A DNA stretch of 6,342 bases from Pyrinomonadaceae bacterium (GCA_025929655.1 JAICPV010000140.1:1-6342); one strand, 5' to 3'. Positions 1-5,064 are shown, numbered from the stretch's first letter. Translations and numbers: made by a program. The notes: generated by a model not told the origin, from the letters alone.

Positions 1-662
1 GGATCGGTGGTCGTGCCGCGGGCCATCGAAGCATTCGCGTCGAGAATTTCACCGCGGTAGATCCAAACCTTCACGCCGATGATCCCGAACGTCGTCAACG
101 CTTCCGCGAATCCGAAGTCCACGTCCGCGCGCAGGGTATGCAGCGGCAGACGGCCTTCGAGCGACCATTCGGTGCGTGCGATCTCAGCGCCATTCAAGCG
201 GCCCGCGACCATCACCTTGATCCCCTGTGCTCCGAAACGAATGGATTCCTCCATCGTCTTCTTCATCGCACGGCGGAACGCGATTCGCTTCTCAAGCTGT
301 TGGGCGATCTTTTCGGCCTGCAGCTGCGCGTTCAATTCAGGATGACGGATCTCCTGGATCGAGATCAGCACTTCGCGCCCGGTCTTGCGTGCCAGGTCCT
401 CGCGTAGTTTCTCGATCTCGGCCCCCTTCCGTCCGATGATGATGCCCGGGCGTGAAGTATAGATGATGATCTTCATTCGCGTCGCCGCACGCTCGATGTC
501 GATGTGCGAAACGCCGCCGCCCGCGAATTTCTTTTTCAGGTCGCGTTTCAACTGAAGATCTTCGGCAAGGAACTTGGCAAAATCCTGCTTGGTGTACCAA
601 TGCGAGTGCCAGTCTTTGTTGTACCCGACCCTAAAGCCGTATGGATGAACTTTTTGTCCCAT
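1..662 (-). CDS. rpsC: 30S ribosomal protein S3, 3' end cut by the window edge
   Basis: S3 sits in the head of the 30S subunit near the mRNA entry channel and binds 16S rRNA and mRNA. The start is the ATG at 662-660, giving MGQKVHPYGFRVG, the highly conserved S3 N-terminus. The frame stays open for 220 codons to the left edge. A type-2 KH domain is visible with its GIIIGRKG loop at residues 73-80. The C-terminal S3 domain follows, with GRLNGAEIARTEW at 154-166, LPLHTLRAD at 172-180 and GVKVWIYRGEIL at 196-207. E. coli S3 is 233 residues, so probably only a short C-terminal tail is missing, though it could be longer here. No Shine-Dalgarno is evident: the start is preceded by CCAAAGAAT, which abuts a REP-like repeat. 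It lies 67 nt downstream of rplV and was presumably co-transcribed with it. Identity is secure from the sequence. Confidence 0.97.
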   Translation of the reverse strand, partial: MGQKVHPYGFRVGYNKDWHSHWYTKQDFAKFLAEDLQLKRDLKKKFAGGGVSHIDIERAATRMKIIIYTSRPGIIIGRKGAEIEKLREDLARKTGREVLISIQEIRHPELNAQLQAEKIAQQLEKRIAFRRAMKKTMEESIRFGAQGIKVMVAGRLNGAEIARTEWSLEGRLPLHTLRADVDFGFAEALTTFGIIGVKVWIYRGEILDANASMARGTTTD

Positions 663-669
663 ATTCTTT

Positions 670-727
670 GGAACGCGGACTTCCTAGTCCGCATTTTTTA
701 TTTTGCGGACATGGATGTCCGCGTTCC
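670..727. repeat. Inverted pair of REP-like palindromes in the rplV-rpsC gap
   Basis: The two arms are 670-692 and 705-727. Each is 23 nt, and they are inverted copies matching at 20 of 23 positions. The outermost 11 bases (GGAACGCGGAC at 670-680, GTCCGCGTTCC at 717-727) are perfectly complementary. Each arm is also a hairpin by itself: GCGGACT/AGTCCGC around a 4-nt loop, and GCGGACAT/ATGTCCGC around GG. An A/T-rich spacer, 693-704, separates them. The layout resembles the paired REP elements (BIME/REPIN) that RAYT transposases mobilise in other bacteria; that relationship is inferred. The pair nearly fills the 67-nt gap and ends about 8 nt before the rpsC start codon. Confidence 0.85.
675..699 (+). 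terminator. Possible antisense-direction intrinsic terminator inside the repeat
   Basis: Read on the plus strand, against the operon, the GCGGACT/AGTCCGC stem (675-692) is followed by ATTTTTT (693-699) and more T's. That is the form of a Rho-independent terminator. In the operon direction the hairpin of 705-722 is followed by A's, so it should not terminate the sense transcript. It could dampen antisense transcription, but it may simply be a by-product of the REP pair. Confidence 0.3.
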
Positions 728-729
728 TT

Positions 730-1407
730 CTATTGCCTTTCCAATTCCTCGTTAATATCCTGCTGCTTCTCATCAGCCGGCTGCGTTTCGTTCAACGCTT
801 TGGTCGTCTGCGTCTCAACATTTTTCGCATCTGCGACCTCGGCATCGCCTTTCGCGTCAACGCTCTCAACCGTTTCCGTCGGCGTAGGTTCTGCCGCCTC
901 TACCATTGCCGGAGTTTCAACCTCTTCAACCTTTTCCGCCTTTGCTTTCTTTTCAGCTTTCGGCGCGGCTGCTTTCTTTGCCGGTTTCTTCGGCTCAGCC
1001 GCGCGCCTAGCTTTAGCGGCTTCACCCTTCAATTCTTTTTCCGTCTTCGGCTTTTCCTCGCTCGTCACTTCAATAGTGATGTGGCAATAGTGACGCTGCT
1101 CGCGGTATGCACGGCCCTGAGGCGCGGGTCGCATGCGGCGCCGGTGCTTGGTCGGGCCCATGTCCACGAAGCATTTCCGCACCCAAAGATCGTCCGGATC
1201 GACGGCGATATTCTGCTGCTCGGCCTGGTACGTCGCGTTTGCGATCGCCGACCGAAGCGTCTTTTCGATCGGGTCGGCCGCACGCTTGTCGGTGAATTTC
1301 AGGATCGCCAGCGCACGCGAAACATCCACACCGCGGATCATGTCGATCACTAGCCGCGTTTTCCGCGGGCTGCCCTTGAGATATTTTGTTTTAGCTATCG
1401 CTTCCAT
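730..1407 (-). CDS. rplV: 50S ribosomal protein L22 with a long charged C-terminal extension
   Basis: L22 binds 23S rRNA, and its beta-hairpin lines the narrowest part of the nascent-peptide exit tunnel. Residues 1-115 are a normal L22 core: KYLKGSPRKTRLVIDMIRG at 8-26, then the hairpin region with GPTKHRRRMRPAPQGRA at 84-100, then HITIEV at 109-114. Typical L22 is about 110 residues, but this protein is 225. Residues 116-160 are Lys/Ala/Pro-rich and basic (PKKPAKKAAAPKAEKK). Residues 161-225 are acidic and rich in Glu, Thr and Val, ending NEELERQ. The tail is predicted to be disordered and should project from the solvent surface. The ATG at 1407 gives the conserved start of the family; the bases before it (CACTAAAATGTT) hold no Shine-Dalgarno. 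An out-of-frame ATG lies 5 nt upstream. The stop is TAG. Confidence 0.96.
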   Translation of the reverse strand: MEAIAKTKYLKGSPRKTRLVIDMIRGVDVSRALAILKFTDKRAADPIEKTLRSAIANATYQAEQQNIAVDPDDLWVRKCFVDMGPTKHRRRMRPAPQGRAYREQRHYCHITIEVTSEEKPKTEKELKGEAAKARRAAEPKKPAKKAAAPKAEKKAKAEKVEEVETPAMVEAAEPTPTETVESVDAKGDAEVADAKNVETQTTKALNETQPADEKQQDINEELERQ

Positions 1408-1416
1408 AACATTTTA

Positions 1417-1485
1417 GTGAACGGTGAACGGTGAACAGTGAACAGTTTTCTTCACTTTTCGTTGTTCACTATTAGTTATTCACTA
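1417..1485. repeat. Degenerate heptanucleotide tandem repeats in the rpsS-rplV gap
   Basis: Plus-strand units of 7 nt run in two blocks. The first is GTGAACG twice, then GTGAACA twice (1417-1444). After six bases (GTTTTC) come five TTCxxTx units: TTCACTT, TTCGTTG, TTCACTA, TTAGTTA, TTCACTA (1451-1485). The two blocks are roughly inverted with respect to one another (GTGAAC against GTTCAC), so the transcript could fold back. The last unit contains the rpsS TAG stop. The array nearly fills the 75-nt gap. The 7-nt step resembles the STRR heptamers described in cyanobacteria, though the unit sequences differ. Confidence 0.8.
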
Positions 1486-1773
1486 CTTCCGTTTCGCCAT
1501 CTTCTCCGCTTTCGTTCCCGGGTGTCCCTTGAACATTCGCGTCGGCGAAAATTCGCCCAATTTATGTCCGACCATATTCTCAGTAACGAAGACCGGAATA
1601 TGACGTTTGCCGTTGTGCACGCCGAAGGTCAAACCCACCATCTGCGGAGTGATCGTCGAACGGCGCGACCATGTTCGGATGGCCTGTGGCTTCGAGGCCC
1701 CCTCGGAAATTTTCCTGAGAGTCTTTTGCAAACTCAGGTCAATGAACGGCCCTTTTTTTAATGAACGAGGCAT
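1483..1773 (-). CDS. rpsS: 30S ribosomal protein S19
   Basis: S19 lies in the head of the 30S subunit, pairs with S13, and contacts the A-site tRNA and the intersubunit bridge region. The 96-residue product matches the usual length of about 90. It starts MPRSLKKGPFID and contains IRTWSRRSTITPQMVG at 32-47, then VHNGKRHIPVFVTENMVGHKLGEFSPTR at 52-79, the family signature. The ending FKGHPGTKAEKMAKRK is an ordinary basic tail. The ATG at 1773 is the only start that gives the conserved N-terminus; the bases before it (TTGAAAG) are at best a weak ribosome-binding site. It sits between rplB and rplV with repeat-filled gaps on both sides. The TAG stop is the first three bases, in the reading direction, of a repeat unit (TAGTGAA). 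Confidence 0.97.
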   Translation of the reverse strand: MPRSLKKGPFIDLSLQKTLRKISEGASKPQAIRTWSRRSTITPQMVGLTFGVHNGKRHIPVFVTENMVGHKLGEFSPTRMFKGHPGTKAEKMAKRK

Positions 1774-1780
1774 CTTTCAA

Positions 1781-1843
1781 TTTTGGATTCTGGATTTTGG
1801 ATTTTGGATTTCATTCCGCATTCCGCCTTCCGCGTTCCGCACT
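1781..1843. repeat. Nine-unit degenerate heptamer array in the rplB-rpsS gap
   Basis: Nine contiguous 7-nt units can be read on the plus strand. The first four are TTTTGGA-type units (1781-1808, one with TTCTGGA). A junction unit TTTCATT follows (1809-1815). Then come CCGCATT, CCGCCTT, CCGCGTT and CCGCACT (1816-1843). The array starts 8 nt before the rpsS start codon and stops next to the rplB TAG stop, filling 63 of the 71 nt. The two halves use different units but keep a single 7-nt phase. Confidence 0.85.
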
Positions 1844-1844
1844 C

Positions 1845-2675
1845 CTATTTCCTTCTCCGATCTTTCACGATCATGTTGCTCGTGCGTTTGTTCCGGCGGG
1901 TTTTGTAACCGCGCGTCGGCTGTCCCCAGGGCGTTACCGGGTGGCGGCCGCCCGAGGTTTTTCCTTCGCCGCCGCCGTGCGGGTGATCTACCGGGTTCAT
2001 CGCGACCCCGCGAACTTTAGGACGCTTGCCCAACCAACGATTCCGGCCCGCTTTGCCGAGAGACACGTTTTCATGCTCTGTGTTACCGACCTGACCAACG
2101 GTCGCGTAACAAACTACAGGCACCTTTCGTACCTCGCCCGAGGGCATGCGAAGCTGCGCGTATTCGCCTTCTTTCGCGACGATCTGTGCGAAGCCGCCGG
2201 CCGAACGAACCATCTGCCCGCCTTTTCCGGGACGAAGCTCGATATTGTGAACTTCCGTTCCAAGCGGAATATTTTTTATCGGCAAAGCATTGCCCGGCAG
2301 AATGTCGGCCTCTTCGCCGCTTAAGATCGATGTTCCTACCTTCAAACCGACCGGAGCGATAATGTACCGCTTCTCACCGTCGAGGTACGTGATCAGCGCG
2401 ATGTGCGCCGAGCGGTTCGGGTCGTACTCGATCTGCGACACCTTGCCGGGAATGCCCGCCTTATCACGCTTGAAATCGATCACGCGATAGAACCGCTTAT
2501 GGCCTCCGCCTCGGCGTCTGACCGTGATCCGGCCGTCGCTGTTGCGTCCGGAAATTCTTTTCTTTGGTTCGAGCAGAGATTTCTCGGGTTCTGCTCCCGG
2601 CGTCAGCTCGTCGCGCGTCAGATAGGTCTGATAGCGCCGCGCCGGGGATGTCGGTTTTAATCTCTTGATTCCCAT
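1845..2675 (-). CDS. rplB: 50S ribosomal protein L2
   Basis: L2 is a primary 23S rRNA-binding protein needed for subunit association and peptidyl-transferase activity. The 276-residue product matches the usual length of about 273-277. It begins MGIKRLKPTSPARRYQT. The OB-fold RNA-binding domain includes RITVRRRGGGHKRFYR at 49-64. The C-terminal SH3-like domain includes GKGGQMVRSAGG at 150-161. The signature MNPVDHPHGGGEGK lies at 226-239; Asp230 and His231 correspond to E. coli Asp228 and His229, the latter implicated in peptidyl transfer. The basic tail is RRNKRTSNMIVKDRRRK. The ATG at 2675 gives the conserved N-terminus and is preceded by CTAAAAAGAT, an A-rich stretch without a good Shine-Dalgarno. 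The stop is TAG. No deviation from the family is visible. Confidence 0.98.
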   Translation of the reverse strand: MGIKRLKPTSPARRYQTYLTRDELTPGAEPEKSLLEPKKRISGRNSDGRITVRRRGGGHKRFYRVIDFKRDKAGIPGKVSQIEYDPNRSAHIALITYLDGEKRYIIAPVGLKVGTSILSGEEADILPGNALPIKNIPLGTEVHNIELRPGKGGQMVRSAGGFAQIVAKEGEYAQLRMPSGEVRKVPVVCYATVGQVGNTEHENVSLGKAGRNRWLGKRPKVRGVAMNPVDHPHGGGEGKTSGGRHPVTPWGQPTRGYKTRRNKRTSNMIVKDRRRK

Positions 2676-2684
2676 ATCTTTTTA

Positions 2685-2758
2685 GCGAACAACGAAAAAC
2701 TAAAAACTAAAAGTGCTCGGTCCTTAACTATTCACTATTCGTTATTAGTTATTCACTA
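2685..2758. repeat. Heptamer arrays in two blocks in the rplW-rplB gap
   Basis: Block one (2685-2712) holds GCGAACA, ACGAAAA, ACTAAAA, ACTAAAA. A short non-repeat stretch, GTGCTCGGTCC (2713-2723), follows. Block two (2724-2758) holds TTAACTA, TTCACTA, TTCGTTA, TTAGTTA, TTCACTA. Block two is close to the second block of the rpsS-rplV gap (1465-1485), from which it differs mainly by one extra TTCGTTA unit. This suggests the two arrays are related and vary by whole units. The last TTCACTA contains the rplW TAG stop. On the coding strand the block has stops in all three frames. Confidence 0.78.
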
Positions 2759-3082
2759 AATTGCCTCTGCGTAGTCCACCATCGGCTCGCCTTTCTTCAA
2801 GGTAACGTACGCCTTTTTCCAGCTCGGGCGCCGTCCTTCCTGGCGGCCGCGCTTTTTCACCTTGCCTTCGTACTGAACAGTGCGAACAGTCGAGACCTTA
2901 ACGTTGAATATCTCTTCGACCGCGCTCTTGATCTCCGGCTTGGTCGCCTTCTTATCGACGCGGAATGTCAGTACTTGTCCGGCCTTGCGGTCCGAATTCT
3001 CTTCGGAAGAATCTTCCTTCAGAATGACGCTCTTTTCGGTAACGACCGGCGACTTCAATATCTCCCAAACGTTATTCATCAT
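2756..3082 (-). CDS. rplW: 50S ribosomal protein L23
   Basis: L23 lies at the rim of the exit tunnel and docks trigger factor and the signal recognition particle. The 108-residue product carries the family hallmarks: SPVVTEKS at 11-18, KKATKPEIKSAVEEIFNVKVSTVRT at 44-68 and RRPSWKKAYVTLKKGE at 84-99. Glu16 in VTEK corresponds to the E. coli Glu18 contact for trigger factor. Compared with E. coli L23, a polar acidic insert (KEDSSEENSDRKAG, about 22-35) lengthens the loop after the first helix. Two in-frame start codons are adjacent (3082 and 3079), preceded by GAGGAGG at 3095-3089. Spacing allows either one, so the protein may be 107 or 108 residues. The 5' end overlaps rplD by 11 nt, which suggests translational coupling. 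The stop is TAG. Confidence 0.97.
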   Translation of the reverse strand: MMNNVWEILKSPVVTEKSVILKEDSSEENSDRKAGQVLTFRVDKKATKPEIKSAVEEIFNVKVSTVRTVQYEGKVKKRGRQEGRRPSWKKAYVTLKKGEPMVDYAEAI

Positions 3083-3941
3083 TCGCCGCCTCCTCGCTCA
3101 CTACTTCGGGGGCCGTGACGCCTTTAGGCGCTCTCTTTTTCTTAACCGGAGCAACATCTCCACCGTCAGGTTTGGCGTTTTTCGCCGGCTTTTCTTCCAA
3201 CGGTTCTGCGGCCTCTTTCTTTTCAGCCTTCGGCTTCGCTGTTCGCTTCGGTTTAGGCTCTTCTACTGCCGCTTCCTTTTCCTTCGATCCTTCACGGGCA
3301 GGGTCGAGAAGTTGATTCAATTCTTCAACCGCCGTTTTCGAGATCAGAAGCTTCTCGGCGTAGAGAATGTCGTAGATATTCAGGCCGAAACTATTGGTAA
3401 CGGTCGTCTTCTTAACATTTCGCGACGACAAAATGAGGTTCTGATTGTCGAGCGAATCGACGATAAGGGTTTTCACCTCTTTCCGCTTATCGTCCGTCAG
3501 CGCAAGACCGGAGATCGCTCCGATAAACTCGCTTGTCTTCGGAGCATTGAACTCGAATGCATCCACGACAATAAGGTTCCCCTCGCGAAGCCTTTCCGAA
3601 AGTGCCGACCGGAGCGCACCTCGGCGCATCTTCTTCGGCATCTGGTACGACCAGTCGCGCGGCTGCGGCCCGTGAACGTTGCCGCCGCCTTTCCACAAGG
3701 GCGAACGTAGAGAAGCGATACGCGCACGACCGGTTCCTTTTTGCTTCCAAAGCTTGCGGCCCGAACCCGAAACGTTCCCGCGCGTTTTCGTCGCCGACGT
3801 TCCGGCCCTTGCGTTGGCTCGGTAATTCATCACCGCCGCATGGATCAGCGATTCGTTAAGCTCGACGCCGAAAACGGCATCAGACAGCTCAACGTCGCCC
3901 ACTTCCTTATTCTTCAAATTGCGAACCTTTACGGTAGGCAT
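3072..3941 (-). CDS. rplD: 50S ribosomal protein L4 with a charged C-terminal extension
   Basis: L4 is an early assembly protein of the 50S subunit. Its extended loop reaches the exit-tunnel constriction, and in E. coli free L4 also represses the S10 operon. The globular part and loop are canonical: KTRGNVSGSGRKLWKQKGTGRAR at 52-74 and SLRSPLWKGGGNVHGPQPRDW at 77-97 form the loop, followed by MRRGALRSALSERL at 105-118 and SFGLNIYDIL at 184-193. The family core of about 205 residues ends near LLDP at 211-214. About 75 extra residues follow, rich in Lys, Glu, Ala and Pro (for example PKAEKKEAAEP at 237-247), ending SEEAANDE. The ATG at 3941 has AGGAG at 3952-3948 with 6-nt spacing. The TAA stop overlaps the start of rplW. 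No L4-type S10 leader is recognisable upstream of rpsJ, so autoregulation cannot be assumed. Confidence 0.97.
   Translation of the reverse strand: MPTVKVRNLKNKEVGDVELSDAVFGVELNESLIHAAVMNYRANARAGTSATKTRGNVSGSGRKLWKQKGTGRARIASLRSPLWKGGGNVHGPQPRDWSYQMPKKMRRGALRSALSERLREGNLIVVDAFEFNAPKTSEFIGAISGLALTDDKRKEVKTLIVDSLDNQNLILSSRNVKKTTVTNSFGLNIYDILYAEKLLISKTAVEELNQLLDPAREGSKEKEAAVEEPKPKRTAKPKAEKKEAAEPLEEKPAKNAKPDGGDVAPVKKKRAPKGVTAPEVVSEEAANDE
3089..3095 (-). promoter_or_regulatory. Shine-Dalgarno for rplW, inside the end of rplD
   Basis: GAGGAGG on the coding strand, within the last codons of rplD. It lies 6 nt before the first rplW ATG (3082) and 9 nt before the second (3079). It is one of only three strong sites in the window. 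Confidence 0.85.
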
Positions 3942-3947
3942 ATCATT

Positions 3948-3952
3948 CTCCT
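3948..3952 (-). promoter_or_regulatory. Shine-Dalgarno for rplD
   Basis: AGGAG followed by AATGAT and the ATG at 3941-3939, an optimal 6-nt spacing. The inverted repeat at 3953-4002 ends on the base directly before it, so a folded stem would leave the site exposed at its foot. Confidence 0.85.
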
Positions 3953-4002
3953 GTAAGAGTTACGCGTTTACGCGTGATCACACCCAAAGGCGTAACTCTT
4001 AC
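3953..4002. repeat. Perfect 13-bp inverted repeat in the rplC-rplD gap
   Basis: GTAAGAGTTACGC (3953-3965) and GCGTAACTCTTAC (3990-4002) are exact reverse complements separated by 24 nt. The inner sequence has its own palindromes: ACGCG/CGCGT around 3962-3975, sharing bases with the large stem, and GTGATCAC at 3975-3982. One end touches the rplC stop codon and the other touches the rplD Shine-Dalgarno. It has no T-run in the operon direction, so it is unlikely to be a simple terminator. It may be a small mobile repeat or a translational control hairpin. Confidence 0.85.
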
Positions 4003-4641
4003 TTAACTCTTCCTTACTACAACGACGCTTCCGTTCGCACCTGGAACAGCACCGCGAACCATTAATAAATTGTTTTCCGCATCGACCTTCGCAACGGTCA
4101 GACCCTTTACGGTGACACGATCGTCGCCCATGTGGCCCGAAGATTTCGTTCCCTTGATCACACGCGAAGGATACGCCGATTGACCGATCGAACCCGGCTT
4201 ACGGACGTTCATCGAACCGTGCGATTCCGGGCCGCGACTAAAATTATGGCGCTTGATCGTTCCCGCGAAACCGCGCCCCTTCGAGCGGCCTATCACTTCG
4301 ATCTTGTCCCCATCAGCGAAAACGTCGACCTTGATCTGGTCCCCGATCGCGGCTTCCGGTTCACCGCCAAGGCGGATCTCTTTCAAAATTCGCGTCGGGG
4401 GCGTGCCGCCGCCGGTCTTTTCGAAATGGCCTTGAAGCGGCTTGCTTACATTTTTCAAACGAACCGGCTTTTCCTCGACCAGTCCGAGCTGGACAGCGTT
4501 GTAGCCGTCGCGCCCTGCGGCGCTTTTCGTCTGGATAACGACGCACGGCCCCGCCTTGATGACAGTGACCGGTGTTACCGTCCCGTCTTCGGCAAAGATC
4601 TGCGTCATTCCGACTTTTCTACCAATGATTCCACTGATCAT
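4003..4641 (-). CDS. rplC: 50S ribosomal protein L3
   Basis: L3 is one of the two assembly initiators of the 50S subunit, and its extended loop approaches the peptidyl-transferase centre. The 212-residue product fits the usual length (E. coli 209). It starts MISGIIGRKVGMTQIFAEDG. It contains GRSKGRGFAGTIKRHNF at 118-134 and SHGSMNVRKPGSIGQ at 140-154. Gln154 in GSIGQ aligns with the glutamine that PrmB methylates in E. coli L3. MGDDRVTVKGL follows at 171-181, then NNLLMVRGAVPGANGSVVVV. The ATG at 4641 gives the conserved N-terminus. An in-frame ATG at 4662 lies inside the REP arm and would add a non-conserved MHSEPKN; it was rejected. The start is preceded by CCAAAGAAT with no clear Shine-Dalgarno. 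The stop is TAA. Confidence 0.98.
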   Translation of the reverse strand: MISGIIGRKVGMTQIFAEDGTVTPVTVIKAGPCVVIQTKSAAGRDGYNAVQLGLVEEKPVRLKNVSKPLQGHFEKTGGGTPPTRILKEIRLGGEPEAAIGDQIKVDVFADGDKIEVIGRSKGRGFAGTIKRHNFSRGPESHGSMNVRKPGSIGQSAYPSRVIKGTKSSGHMGDDRVTVKGLTVAKVDAENNLLMVRGAVPGANGSVVVVRKS

Positions 4642-4647
4642 ATTCTT
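4632..4647 (-). promoter_or_regulatory. Unusual A-rich initiation region of rplC, shared with rpsJ
   Basis: The coding-strand sequence AAGAATATGATCAGTG across the rplC start is identical, over 16 nt, to that across the rpsJ start (5063-5048). rpsC shares AAAGAATATG. A possible AAAGAA site is weak and very close to the ATG, so initiation probably depends on an unstructured A-rich leader or on coupling. Confidence 0.5.
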
Positions 4648-4649
4648 TG

Positions 4650-4734
4650 GTTCAGAGTGCAAGCTTTAGCTTGTCTCTTTCATTTAGAGTTGGCGTGTGG
4701 CAACGACAAACAAGCTAAAGCTTGCACTCTAAAC
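4650..4734. repeat. Inverted REP-like pair with CTTTAG core in the rpsJ-rplC gap
   Basis: Two 24-nt arms, 4650-4673 and the reverse complement of 4711-4734, match at 23 of 24 positions. Each reads GTTYAGAGTGC and then a short hairpin, CAAG-CTTTAG-CTTG. A 37-nt spacer (4674-4710) separates them. The arrangement is that of a REP doublet. It occupies 85 of the 95 nt between rpsJ and rplC, leaving about 8 nt for the rplC leader. The same family recurs at 5065-5130. Confidence 0.9.
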
Positions 4735-4736
4735 AG

Positions 4737-5057
4737 TTAGTTTTTACCGAACGCCTTGATCTCCACATCCACACCCGCGGGCAGATCAAGTTTCATCAAT
4801 GCATCGACCGTCTCCGCCGTCGGATCGAGAATATCCATCAAACGCTTATGCGTACGGATCTCGAACTGTTCACGCGATTTCTTATCGACGTGCGGCGAAC
4901 GCAATACCGTCCATTTGTTCTTGATGGTCGGCAGCGGTATAGGCCCAGCGATTCGAGCACCTGTTCGCTTTGCAGTATCGACGATCTCGGTCGTTGACTG
5001 GTCTAGAACGCGATGGTCGTACGCCTTCAGCTTGATGCGGATTTTTTCACTGATCAT
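4737..5057 (-). CDS. rpsJ: 30S ribosomal protein S10 (NusE)
   Basis: S10 is part of the 30S head and, as NusE, pairs with NusB in antitermination and with NusG in transcription-translation coupling. The 106-residue product fits the family (E. coli 103). It includes KIRIKLKAYDHRVLDQS at 5-21, GPIPLPT at 38-44, and the long loop RSPHVDKKSREQFEIRTHKR at 53-72 that is inserted into the 30S head. It ends VDVEIKAFGKN. The ATG at 5057 gives the conserved start. The frame stays open upstream to an ATG at 5123, but those 22 residues would be translated from the REP pair and are not S10-like. There is no good Shine-Dalgarno (CTAAGAAT before the ATG). It lies 74 nt downstream of tuf. The stop is TAA. 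Confidence 0.98.
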   Translation of the reverse strand: MISEKIRIKLKAYDHRVLDQSTTEIVDTAKRTGARIAGPIPLPTIKNKWTVLRSPHVDKKSREQFEIRTHKRLMDILDPTAETVDALMKLDLPAGVDVEIKAFGKN

Positions 5058-5063
5058 ATTCTT
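5048..5063 (-). promoter_or_regulatory. A-rich initiation region of rpsJ, copy of the rplC one
   Basis: AAGAATATGATCAGTG, identical to 4647-4632. It lies between the REP arm, which ends at 5065, and the first S10 codons. No purine-rich Shine-Dalgarno of usual strength is present. Confidence 0.5.
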
Positions 5064-5064
5064 A

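Noticed and set aside
703..1353. Plus-strand open frame of 216 codons opposite rplV
   Set aside because: It is the antisense shadow of rplV; the product is Arg/Phe/Leu low complexity produced by the complement of Lys/Glu codons, with no family signature.
1753..1759. Run of seven A on the coding strand in rpsS as a possible slippage site
   Set aside because: It encodes the conserved LKKGPF of S19 in the correct frame; no alternative-frame product or conserved stimulatory structure is visible.
670..2758. CRISPR array
   Set aside because: The repeats are 7-nt tandems or single inverted pairs; there are no regularly spaced identical repeats with unique spacers.
2880..3710. Plus-strand open frame of 276 codons opposite rplD and rplW
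   Set aside because: It lies antisense to two unmistakable ribosomal genes and resembles no known protein; GC-rich coding sequence often leaves such frames open.
4642..4736. Internal promoter in the rpsJ-rplC gap
   Set aside because: TTGTTT and TAAAT-like hexamers can be found, but their spacing is poor and they fall inside the REP pair; nothing supports a start site.
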